In this document: positions 8,086-14,841 of the stretch, in pieces | Layout of the letters: each line of letters opens with the position of its first letter | How positions within the stretch are numbered: the stretch's first letter is position 1 | Assembly (NCBI GenBank): GCA_963700105.1 | Contig: CAVOWL010000004.1 | Coordinates: forward strand, 434,001-498,000 | DNA: 64,000 nucleotides | Direction of reading: 5' to 3' | Source of the DNA: CAVUWL01 sp963700105 | GTDB lineage: Bacteria; Actinomycetota; Thermoleophilia; Solirubrobacterales; 70-9 | Translations under genes and position numbers: made by a program | Notes under the pieces: generated by a model | Database searches by the model: none | The model's input: only the letters and a program-made list of their open reading frames with translations | What the model was told of the DNA's origin: nothing

Positions 8086-8910
8086 CTAGCCAGCCCCACC
8101 CCTCGGCGTCGGCCCAGCCCTTGAGAGCAGGCCAAAAACATCAACCGGTCCGGGACCCCCACCGATCTCGCTGAGGCCGCAGGCGACGGCCTCAGAGGCG
8201 ACCTCCCGCGCCGCTCGCGCCGCCTCAAGTGGCGATCGACCGCGGGCCAGCATGGCGGCGAGCGCCGAGGAGTGGGTGCAGCCAGATCCGTGTGAGGCAG
8301 CGCCGCGGTGGCGCTCACCCCCGATCGCGACGAGGTCTCGGCCATCGTAGAACTGGTCTATGAGCGCCGCGCTGTGGCCGCCGGTGATGAGCGCCGCCGC
8401 CGGCCCCAGGCCGCGGACCAGGCGGGCGAGGTCGGCCTGGGGTGTCTCCTTTGGGGCCCCGGTCAGACTCTGCGCCTCGGGGATGTTTGGCGTCACGACG
8501 CTCGCCAGTGGCAAGAGCCGCTCGACCAAGACCCCCCGCGCCGCGTCATCGAGCAGCGGCGCACCGCTCTCGGCGATCATCACCGGGTCAACGACGACCG
8601 GGGCATCGACGAGCAGGTCCAGCGCCTCGATCACCGCTTCAACCGTCGCCGCGGTGCCGAGCATTCCCACCTTCACCGCGTCGACACCGATGTCATCACA
8701 GACGGCGCGCACCTGGGCGATGATGATCGCCGGAGAGAGGACCTCGACCGCCTCCACGCCAAGCGTGTTTTGCGCGGTTACCGCGGTGATTGCGGTCATC
8801 CCGTGCACACCGCAGCGGGCAAAGGCCTTGAGGTCGGCCTGAATCCCGGCGCCCCCTCCCGAGTCAGAGCCGGCGATCGACAGGACGGTTGGAATCGCTC
8901 CCGCTCTCAC
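8086..8910 (-). CDS. thiD: Hydroxymethylpyrimidine (phosphate) kinase
   Basis: Phosphorylates HMP and HMP-P in thiamine pyrimidine synthesis. The ribokinase-fold protein (274 residues) opens with 'SIAGSDSGGGAGIQADLKAF', the ThiD substrate loop, has 'VVVDPVMIAESGAPLL' in the middle, and ends with the anion-hole/catalytic loop 'HGSGCTHSSALAA'. There is no fused thiamine phosphate synthase domain. The GTG start at 8910 is preceded by TAGTCT with a six-base gap, so the mRNA is probably leaderless. That leaves no room for a TPP riboswitch. Confidence 0.93.
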   Translation of the reverse strand: MRAGAIPTVLSIAGSDSGGGAGIQADLKAFARCGVHGMTAITAVTAQNTLGVEAVEVLSPAIIIAQVRAVCDDIGVDAVKVGMLGTAATVEAVIEALDLLVDAPVVVDPVMIAESGAPLLDDAARGVLVERLLPLASVVTPNIPEAQSLTGAPKETPQADLARLVRGLGPAAALITGGHSAALIDQFYDGRDLVAIGGERHRGAASHGSGCTHSSALAAMLARGRSPLEAARAAREVASEAVACGLSEIGGGPGPVDVFGLLSRAGPTPRGGAG

Positions 8911-8916
8911 CGATTC

Positions 8917-8922
8917 AGACTA
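8917..8922 (-). promoter_or_regulatory. -10 box for thiD (leaderless)
   Basis: TAGTCT (8922 to 8917), then GAATCG, then the GTG start at 8910. Confidence 0.55.
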
Positions 8923-8997
8923 GATCCCCAGGGGCGCCCGGCCCCGATGCGGGGGCGATCCGAGAAACCAAAAACGAGGTCCAACCCAGCGCCCGAG

Positions 8998-9642
8998 CTA
9001 CCCGGCCAGCTGCAGCTGGGTGTAGGCGACGGAGCGAAATGAACGCCGGTGAAGGGGTGAGATTCCAAGCCTGGCGATCGCCTCGCGGTGCTCTGGGGTC
9101 GAGTAACCGACGTGCTCGTCAAAGCCCCAGCCCGGATGATCGGCGGCGGCGCCGTGCATGTAGCGGTCTCGGGTCACCTTGGCGACCACCGAGGCGGCCG
9201 CGATCGCAGCACTCCTGCCATCGCCCTCGATCACGGCGCGATGGGCGACCGAGCACTTCGGCAGCGAAAAGCCATCGACCAAGCAGATCGCCCTCTGCGG
9301 AGCCGCGAGCCGCTCCAGCGCCCCCGAGAGCGCCTCGATATTGGTCACGTGCAGGCCGCGGGTGTCGATGCCGCGAACGCAGCGCACCACGACGCTGACC
9401 CTGGCCGCGGCGCGCAGCACGCTCGGATACATCTGCTCGCGCAGCTCGGCGCTCATCTGCTTGGAGTCGTGCAGGCCGGCCAGGGCGCGGCGATCGGCCG
9501 CGCAGAGCGTCGAGTAGTCAAGCAAGACAGCGGCGGCCACCAGGGGCCCGGCCAACGATCCCCGCCCCGCCTCATCGGCGCCCGCAACAAGCGGGCTACC
9601 GAGCCCGCGGTCGAAGGCAAAGAGTCGCCGCGTGCGCGCCAG
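8998..9642 (-). CDS. rnhB: Ribonuclease HII, start uncertain
   Basis: Removes RNA from RNA-DNA hybrids, including single ribonucleotides. The type 2 RNase H signature 'GADEAGRGSLAGP' carries the first Asp-Glu pair. Another catalytic Asp lies in 'CLVDGFSLP', and 'AAASVVAKVTRDRYM' is the family motif. The only standard start is GTG at 9771, which would add 43 unrelated residues and overlap lepB by 107 bases. The family-like N-terminus begins near the lepB stop, where the plausible codon is CTG at 9642 (no clear Shine-Dalgarno), giving 214 residues. The product is certain; the start is not. Confidence 0.88.
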   Translation of the reverse strand: MARTRRLFAFDRGLGSPLVAGADEAGRGSLAGPLVAAAVLLDYSTLCAADRRALAGLHDSKQMSAELREQMYPSVLRAAARVSVVVRCVRGIDTRGLHVTNIEALSGALERLAAPQRAICLVDGFSLPKCSVAHRAVIEGDGRSAAIAAASVVAKVTRDRYMHGAAADHPGWGFDEHVGYSTPEHREAIARLGISPLHRRSFRSVAYTQLQLAG

Positions 9643-9664
9643 CCTGCGGCGGTGGGAGGCCGAC

Positions 9665-10285
9665 TTAGAGGAGGCCGATGCGATCCGGCGGCCAGTAGGT
9701 GGCGAAGGCCTTGCCGATGATCCAGCTTTGGGGGATGGGTCCCCAGAACCGGCTGTCGTCGCTCTCCCCACGGTTGTCGCCCATCATGAAGTAATAGCCA
9801 GGCGGAACGGTGATCGGCTTGGGAAGGTTGCAGTCCGCACCATCGCCGCAGGGGTTTGTGTACGGTTCGCTGGCTTTCTCAACCCCGTTGACCACAGGGT
9901 GACCATCGCGCACGCTGACCGTGTCGCCGGGCCCGGCCACGATGCGCTTGATGAAGGTTTGGCTGGACTCCGCTTTGGTCGGTCTTGGGCAGGGCTGCTG
10001 GGGGGAATGGGGGACGCCACATTCGGATCCGGTATCGGCTCCAGCGGGGGGGTGAAAGACGACGATGTCACCAATCGCGGGAGAGGTGAAGTGGTAGATG
10101 AAGCGGTTGACAAGGACCCGTTGACCGACGATCAGGGTCGGTTCCATCGACTGCGATGGAATCTGGTAGGGCTTGACGATCCAGGCCTGAATCCCAAGCG
10201 CAAGCCCGAGCGCCAGGGCAACGATGACGACCAGCTCGACCAGCCCGCCGCCCCTGCTCTTCGGCTTCGGAATCGAGAGTCTCAG
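9665..10285 (-). CDS. lepB: Signal peptidase I, probable CTG start
   Basis: Membrane serine protease that cleaves signal peptides of exported proteins. It has the catalytic Ser of 'IPSQSMEPTL' (residue 46 from my start), the catalytic Lys of 'TFIKRIVAGPGD' (about residue 113) and 'GYYFMMGDNRGESDDSRFWG'. The first ATG (10147) lies one codon after the catalytic serine, so it cannot be the start. The frame continues upstream through a transmembrane helix ('VIVALALGLALGIQAW') to a stop, with no ATG, GTG or TTG. CTG at 10285 overlaps the rplS stop (CTGA) and has GAGGA six bases upstream. Length from CTG is 206 residues. Confidence 0.93.
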   Translation of the reverse strand: MRLSIPKPKSRGGGLVELVVIVALALGLALGIQAWIVKPYQIPSQSMEPTLIVGQRVLVNRFIYHFTSPAIGDIVVFHPPAGADTGSECGVPHSPQQPCPRPTKAESSQTFIKRIVAGPGDTVSVRDGHPVVNGVEKASEPYTNPCGDGADCNLPKPITVPPGYYFMMGDNRGESDDSRFWGPIPQSWIIGKAFATYWPPDRIGLL

Positions 10286-10911
10286 ACCGAGTCCTCGCCG
10301 GAGTCACCGGCCGCTGCGGCCGGCTCCTCGTCCTCGGCATCCTGCGCCGCGGCGGTGTCCTCGGTCTCCCCCTCCTCGGGCGCCTCTGCGTCCGTTTCCT
10401 GTCCTCCCCCCTGCTCCGGCCCCTCCTCAGCCTCGGTCTGCGCCTCGGTCTCCTCGGACTGCGCGGGCGAGGCGACCTCCTCCAGCTCGCCCGCCGCCAG
10501 CTCATCCTCGGATGCTTGCGGATCGGGGGCTGGGCTTGGCGTGGAGACGAGCTCCTCATCAATCCCCCAGCGTCGCTCAGCGACCCGGGCCGCCTTACCA
10601 ATCCGACCGCGCAGGTAATAGAGCTTGGCGCGACGTACGTCACCGCGGGCGGCGATCTCAAGTTTCTCGATCTTCGGCGAATGCAGGGGGAACGTCCTCT
10701 CCACGCCGACCCCGAAGGACTGCTTTCGCACCGTGAAGGTCTCGCGAGCCCCCGAGCCCTGCCGCCGCAAGACGATCCCCTCAAAGACCTGGGTGCGGCG
10801 GCGGCTGCCCTCGACTACCTGGAAGTGAACGCGCACGCGGTCGCCTGGGCCGAAGGAGGGAAGGCCCTGCCTTAGCTGACGACGCTCGATGCTGTCGATA
10901 ACGCTGCTCAT
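10282..10911 (-). CDS. rplS: Ribosomal protein bL19 with long acidic C-terminal tail
   Basis: The first ~115 residues are a normal bL19 of the 30S-50S bridge region ('PGDRVRVHFQVVEG', 'FEGIVLRRQGSGARETFTVRKQSFGVGVERTFPLHSP', 'RRAKLYYLRG'). The family usually stops near this length. Here about 95 more residues follow, rich in Glu, Ala, Asp, Gln and Ser with many Pro and Gly, low-complexity and presumably disordered. The tail is in frame and ends at the stop overlapping lepB, so it is unlikely to be a sequencing error. rplS-lepB-rnhB form a tight minus-strand operon. Confidence 0.95.
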   Translation of the reverse strand: MSSVIDSIERRQLRQGLPSFGPGDRVRVHFQVVEGSRRRTQVFEGIVLRRQGSGARETFTVRKQSFGVGVERTFPLHSPKIEKLEIAARGDVRRAKLYYLRGRIGKAARVAERRWGIDEELVSTPSPAPDPQASEDELAAGELEEVASPAQSEETEAQTEAEEGPEQGGGQETDAEAPEEGETEDTAAAQDAEDEEPAAAAGDSGEDSV

Positions 10912-10968
10912 TGGCGAGAAAAAACCGCCGGGCCCAAACGCAGGACGCCACGCGGTGGCGGAATGGTA
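10912..10968 (-). promoter_or_regulatory. Candidate promoter and structured leader of rplS
   Basis: TACCAT (10968 to 10963) could serve as a -10, giving a leader of about 45 bases. Right at the predicted start lies a perfect inverted repeat, CGCCAC-CGC-GTGGCG (10960-10946). Nearer the gene a GGCGG block (10929-10925) is followed by six T (10924-10919), and GGCGG could instead pair with CCGCC at 10961-10957. There is no Shine-Dalgarno before the ATG. The two mutually exclusive pairings resemble a small autogenous switch, but this is inference. Confidence 0.35.
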
Positions 10969-11275
10969 GCTGACGAGGTTCGCACCAAGGCGTGCGCCTC
11001 AGTCCGTGAATCCCAGCAAGAAAACGGTTTCAAAGACCACGATCCCCCGCTCGACCGGGTCCAATTCGGCCAGGCCGAAGCCAGCACCACCCGCCTTCTG
11101 ACGCCGCGATCGGGCGTGAGCGGGAGCATCCGCGGTGAGGCTTGAGCTTGGCGAAGAGCTAGGCGTCGCGGCTTTGGCCTGGGCTGGGCGGGCCGAGTGA
11201 GCCCGAACAGCGATCAGGGCCCCCCGGCGGGGTTTCAGCCAGGGTCCTGAAGCTTGCGCGCTGGCGCGGTGGCGG
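10969..11275. other. Intergenic stretch between trmD and rplS
   Basis: I see no supported gene here. Minus-strand frames are open in parts, but none has a good start, ribosome site or recognisable sequence. Breaking the usually compact rpsP-trmD-rplS cluster with about 360 bases suggests rplS has its own promoter. Confidence 0.4.
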
Positions 11276-11953
11276 CTAACCCTGCTCGGAATCAAAGCGC
11301 TCGGCCCGGGCCTGGCTCTGATCGATTCGCCAGCGGCGCACCCGCTCGTGGTTGCCGCTGAGCAGAACCTCGGGCACCCCCCAGCCCCTGTAGAGGGGCG
11401 GGCGGGTGTAGTGGGGGTACTCCGGCGCGCCCTCAAGCAGGGGGCTGAAGGACTCCTCCGCCGCGCTTTTGGCATGGCCCAGGGATCCCGGCAGCTTGCG
11501 CATCACGACATCGGCAATCACCATCGCCGCCAGCTCTCCGCCAGCCAGGACGTAGCGCCCAATCGAAACCTCCTCCTCGGCAAGGTGCTCGTGAACCCTC
11601 TCGTCAAAGCCCTCATAGCGTCCACAGAGAATCGCCAGGTGCGGCTCCTCGGTCAGCTCATCGGCAAGCGCATCATCCAACAGCCTTCCGGTCGGTGAGA
11701 GCAGCAGGATCCGCGGCTTCTCCCCGCTCCGATAGGCGGCACGCAGGGCCGCGTCGACGACATCGACGCGCAGGACCATCCCGGCCCCGCCGCCGTAGGG
11801 GGCATCATCGACCTGCCCGCCGCCGAGCGGCGTCGTGTCGCGGTAGTTGAAGGTCCGCAGTCGTGAGCCCTGGGCGAGGGCATTTTGCACCGAGCGCTGC
11901 GACTGAAACCACTCAAAGGCCTCGGGAAAGAGGGTGAAGATGTCAAGCTTCAA
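11276..11953 (-). CDS. trmD: tRNA (guanine37-N1)-methyltransferase
   Basis: Methylates G37 of tRNAs to prevent frameshifting. The 225-residue SPOUT enzyme begins 'MKLDIFTLFPEAFEWF' and has 'VDDAPYGGGAGMVLR', 'LCGRYEGFDERV' and the knot region 'SIGRYVLAGGELAAM' that binds AdoMet. The C-terminal domain is complete. The start overlaps the end of khpA by four bases. rimM, normally between khpA and trmD, is absent here. Confidence 0.97.
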   Translation of the reverse strand: MKLDIFTLFPEAFEWFQSQRSVQNALAQGSRLRTFNYRDTTPLGGGQVDDAPYGGGAGMVLRVDVVDAALRAAYRSGEKPRILLLSPTGRLLDDALADELTEEPHLAILCGRYEGFDERVHEHLAEEEVSIGRYVLAGGELAAMVIADVVMRKLPGSLGHAKSAAEESFSPLLEGAPEYPHYTRPPLYRGWGVPEVLLSGNHERVRRWRIDQSQARAERFDSEQG

Positions 11954-12180
11954 TCGAGGATGTCGACGATCACGCGACGATCGATCCGCACCGCCGCCGC
12001 CTTGGCGATCGTGCGGATCGCGTTTGCCACGCGCCCCCCTTTGCCGATCACCCGGCCAAGGTCAGGCTCGGCGACAGTGATCTCATAGATCAGGTCGCCA
12101 TCCTCTTCAAGCTCCTCGACCACAACGGCCTCGGGATCCTCGACCAGCGCCCTGACGAGGAACTCAAGCAGCTCGGTCAC
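11950..12180 (-). CDS. khpA: KH-domain RNA-binding protein KhpA (YlqC family)
   Basis: A 76-residue single KH domain with the RNA-binding loop 'VIGKGGRVANAIRTI'. KhpA-type proteins act with KhpB in RNA metabolism and cell elongation in Gram-positives, and they are encoded between rpsP and rimM/trmD as here. The start is a GTG a few bases after the rpsP stop. It overlaps trmD by four bases, so translation is probably coupled. Confidence 0.93.
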   Translation of the reverse strand: MTELLEFLVRALVEDPEAVVVEELEEDGDLIYEITVAEPDLGRVIGKGGRVANAIRTIAKAAAVRIDRRVIVDILD

Positions 12181-12186
12181 GTCGGC

Positions 12187-12441
12187 CTAGCTGCCGGAGG
12201 CGGCGATGCCCTTGGTCCGCAGCAGCCCGGCCACCGTCTCGGAGGGCTGGGCGCCGTGGGCGAGCCAATGGCGAGCCCGCTCCTCGTCGAACTCGATCAG
12301 CGAGGGCTCGGTCTGGGGGTTGTACTGCCCAATCGTCTCGATCGTGCGCCCGTCTCGAGGCGAGCGCTTGTCGGCGACGACGATCCGCCAGATCGGGTTC
12401 TTCTTGGAACCCACCCGCCTTAGTCTGATCCGAACAGCCAT
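12187..12441 (-). CDS. rpsP: Ribosomal protein bS16
   Basis: 84 residues starting 'MAVRIRLRRVGSKKNPIWRIV', with 'VADKRSPRDGRTIETIGQYNP', the bS16 signature of the 30S subunit. It is typical in length and position downstream of ffh. A TAATCT lies ten bases before the ATG, so an internal promoter is possible. Confidence 0.97.
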   Translation of the reverse strand: MAVRIRLRRVGSKKNPIWRIVVADKRSPRDGRTIETIGQYNPQTEPSLIEFDEERARHWLAHGAQPSETVAGLLRTKGIAASGS

Positions 12442-12454
12442 GAGCCGCGAGAGA

Positions 12455-13819
12455 TTAGCGCCTGCGGACCTTGCGCCGCGCGCCCCCTGCTGAGATCTGG
12501 GCCAATTGCTGGGGGTCGGGCATCTTGCCCGAGGCCACCTGCCGCATCAGTTTGCGCATCTGGTCGAACTGTTTGACCAACTGATTGACCTGCTGGACTT
12601 TGGTGCCTGAACCACCCGCAATCCGCCGCCGGCGCGAGCCGTTGATCGTCGCCGGGCTGGCCCGCTCGCCCGGGGTCATCGAGAGGATGATCGCCTCCAC
12701 CCGATCGAGCTCACCCTCATCGAGGTCGGCATTTTTTAACCCTTTCATCCCCCCCATTCCCGGCATCATTCCGATCAGACCGCTGAGCGGTCCCATCTTT
12801 CGCACCTGGCGCATCTGCTGGAGGAAGTCCTCGAGCGTGAACTGATCGCGGCGCAGTTTCTCCTGCAGGTCGAGGGCCTGCTTCTCATCGACCTGGCGCT
12901 CGGCCTTCTCGATCAGGCTCAGGACGTCGCCCATACCGAGGATCCGCGACGCCATCCGGTCGGGATGGAAGCGTTCGAAGTCCTCGAGCTTCTCGCCGGT
13001 GGAGGCGAACAGGATCGGGCGTCCGGTCACCGCCTTGACCGAGAGCGCGGCTCCCCCACGCGCGTCGCCGTCGAGCTTGGTCATCACGACCCCGTCGAAC
13101 TCGGCACTCGCCGCGAATGATTCTGCGACCCCGACCGCATCCTGACCGCTCATCGCATCAACCACCAAGAGGACGTCATCGGGCTGGGTCTGCTTACGGA
13201 TCTGGGCAAGCTCGGCCATCAGCTCGCGATCGACGTGCAGGCGCCCCGCGGTATCGATGATCAGCACGTCGCGCTCCTCGGCGCGAGCGCGGCCCAGAGC
13301 CCACTCGGCGATCTCGACCGGGTCGCGGTCGCTTCCCTGTTGATAGACGTGGGCGCCGGCGCGCTCGCCGACGGCGACCAGCTGATCGATCGCCGCCGGG
13401 CGGTAGACGTCGCAGGCGGCCAGGGCCACGTTCTTGCCGCCCTCACCGAGATAGCGCGCCAGCTTTGCGCAGGCGGTCGTCTTACCAGAACCCTGCAATC
13501 CGGCCATCAGGATCACGGTGGGCCCCCTGCTGGCAAGGCTCAGCTCCGCCCCCTCACCCCCCATCAGCGCCGCCAACTCCTCGTTGACGATCTTTACCAC
13601 CTGCTGGCCCGGGTCAAGGCTCTCCAGCACCCCGCCACCCAGGCAGCGCTCCCTCAGCGTTGCCGTAAACGATTTGACCACCTTGAAATTAACGTCGGCC
13701 TCGAGCAGGGCGAGGCGGATCTCGCGCATCGCCGCATCGACATCTGCCTCGCCGAGCTTGCCGCGGGAGCGAACCTCAGACAGCGTTGCTTGAAGGCGGT
13801 CAGATAGCTGCTCAAACAC
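12455..13819 (-). CDS. ffh: Signal recognition particle protein Ffh (SRP54)
   Basis: The SRP GTPase that binds nascent signal sequences. It has an N domain, then a G domain with 'GLQGSGKTTACAKLA', 'DTAGRLHVDREL', 'TKLDGDARGGAALS' and the 'GEKLEDFERFHPDRMASRILGMGD' motif. A methionine-rich M domain follows from about residue 320 (MRQVRKMGPLSGLIGMMPGMGGMKG). 454 residues is normal. It sits beside ftsY, its receptor. The GTG start has TAAGCT six bases upstream, so it may have its own leaderless transcript. Confidence 0.97.
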   Translation of the reverse strand: MFEQLSDRLQATLSEVRSRGKLGEADVDAAMREIRLALLEADVNFKVVKSFTATLRERCLGGGVLESLDPGQQVVKIVNEELAALMGGEGAELSLASRGPTVILMAGLQGSGKTTACAKLARYLGEGGKNVALAACDVYRPAAIDQLVAVGERAGAHVYQQGSDRDPVEIAEWALGRARAEERDVLIIDTAGRLHVDRELMAELAQIRKQTQPDDVLLVVDAMSGQDAVGVAESFAASAEFDGVVMTKLDGDARGGAALSVKAVTGRPILFASTGEKLEDFERFHPDRMASRILGMGDVLSLIEKAERQVDEKQALDLQEKLRRDQFTLEDFLQQMRQVRKMGPLSGLIGMMPGMGGMKGLKNADLDEGELDRVEAIILSMTPGERASPATINGSRRRRIAGGSGTKVQQVNQLVKQFDQMRKLMRQVASGKMPDPQQLAQISAGGARRKVRRR

Positions 13820-13825
13820 CTTTGC

Positions 13826-13831
13826 AGCTTA
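13826..13831 (-). promoter_or_regulatory. -10 box for ffh (leaderless)
   Basis: TAAGCT (13831 to 13826), then GCAAAG, then the GTG start at 13819. It lies between the ftsY stop and ffh. Confidence 0.45.
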
Positions 13832-13838
13832 GATGGCG

Positions 13839-14837
13839 TCAGTCGGTGAGTAGCGCCCGGGCGAAATCACCGGGATCAAAGGGGCGCAGGTCCTCGAGCG
13901 ACTCGCCGGTCCCGATCAGCTTCACCGCGATTCCCAGCTCATTGGCGATCGCCAGCGTGATGCCGCCCTTGGCGGTGCCGTCGAGCTTGGTCAGCACCAC
14001 CCCGTCGACCTCGACCGCATCGGAGAAGACCTTCGCCTGGCGCAAACCGTTTTGCCCGGTGGTTGCATCGATCGAGATCAGGGTCTGATGCGGAGCCTCG
14101 GGTATCTGCTTGGCGATCACCCGACGCACCTTCGCCAACTCATCCATCAGATTTCCCTGGGTGTGAAGGCGCCCGGCGGTATCGACGATGACCACGTCAA
14201 CGCCGCGTGCCCGCGCGGCGGAAATCGCATCGAAGGCCACCGCCCCCGGATCGGCTCCGGGCGCAGAGCGAACCAGTTGCGCCTCGGCGCGATCGGCCCA
14301 GGTGGCGAGCTGCTCCACCGCCGCGGCGCGGTACGTATCGGCGGCAGCGAGGATCACGGAGAGGCCGAACTCCTTGCTCAGGTGCCAGGCGATCTTGCCG
14401 ACCGTCGTAGTCTTGCCGGTTCCGTTGACGCCGACCATCAGGAGCACCGCCGGATCGGCGCTGAGATCGATCGGGCCGGCGCCGACCGAGGCAACCTCCG
14501 CCAGGATCTCGATCAGCCGCTCGCGCACCGCGGCGCCGTCGGCGGGCACCGAGCGTGCCTCGACCTCCTGCTCGAGGCGCTCGACCACCAAAGCGGTGGT
14601 CGGAGCGCCGACGTCGGCGAGAATCAAGGCCTCCTCAAGCCGCTCCCAGGTCTGCTCGTCGATCCGATCGAAAAAGCTTGAAGAGATCTCCTCGCTGAGC
14701 GCGCGGCGGCTCTTGGAGAGGCTCTCACGGAGCCGGCGAAACACCCCTGCGCGCTCGGCCTCGGCCTCGTTGGGGGTGCCGGCTGCGGCGATCGCGCGAG
14801 CGCCGAGATCAAAGCTCTCCTGCCAGGAGGTGGGCAC
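13839..14837 (-). CDS. ftsY: SRP receptor GTPase FtsY
   Basis: Docks SRP-ribosome complexes at the membrane. The NG domain has 'GVNGTGKTTTVGKIAWHL', 'VDTAGRLHTQGNLMDEL', 'TKLDGTAKGGITLAIANELG' and the closing 'IGTGESLEDLRPFDPGDFARALL'. There is essentially no acidic A domain, only about 35 residues before the N domain, common in actinobacteria. A GTG at 14906 would overlap smc by 65 bases. I prefer the GTG at 14837, four bases after the smc stop, giving 332 residues. Confidence 0.95.
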   Translation of the reverse strand: MPTSWQESFDLGARAIAAAGTPNEAEAERAGVFRRLRESLSKSRRALSEEISSSFFDRIDEQTWERLEEALILADVGAPTTALVVERLEQEVEARSVPADGAAVRERLIEILAEVASVGAGPIDLSADPAVLLMVGVNGTGKTTTVGKIAWHLSKEFGLSVILAAADTYRAAAVEQLATWADRAEAQLVRSAPGADPGAVAFDAISAARARGVDVVIVDTAGRLHTQGNLMDELAKVRRVIAKQIPEAPHQTLISIDATTGQNGLRQAKVFSDAVEVDGVVLTKLDGTAKGGITLAIANELGIAVKLIGTGESLEDLRPFDPGDFARALLTD

Positions 14838-14841
14838 CCGA

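Noticed and set aside
8911..8997. TPP riboswitch before thiD
   Set aside because: The gap is 87 bases and the -10 box sits six bases from the start codon.
10999..11475. Minus-strand frame between trmD and rplS ending with a plausible-looking peptide
   Set aside because: It begins inside trmD in another frame, has no good start in the free part, and mixed codon use gives no support for a gene.
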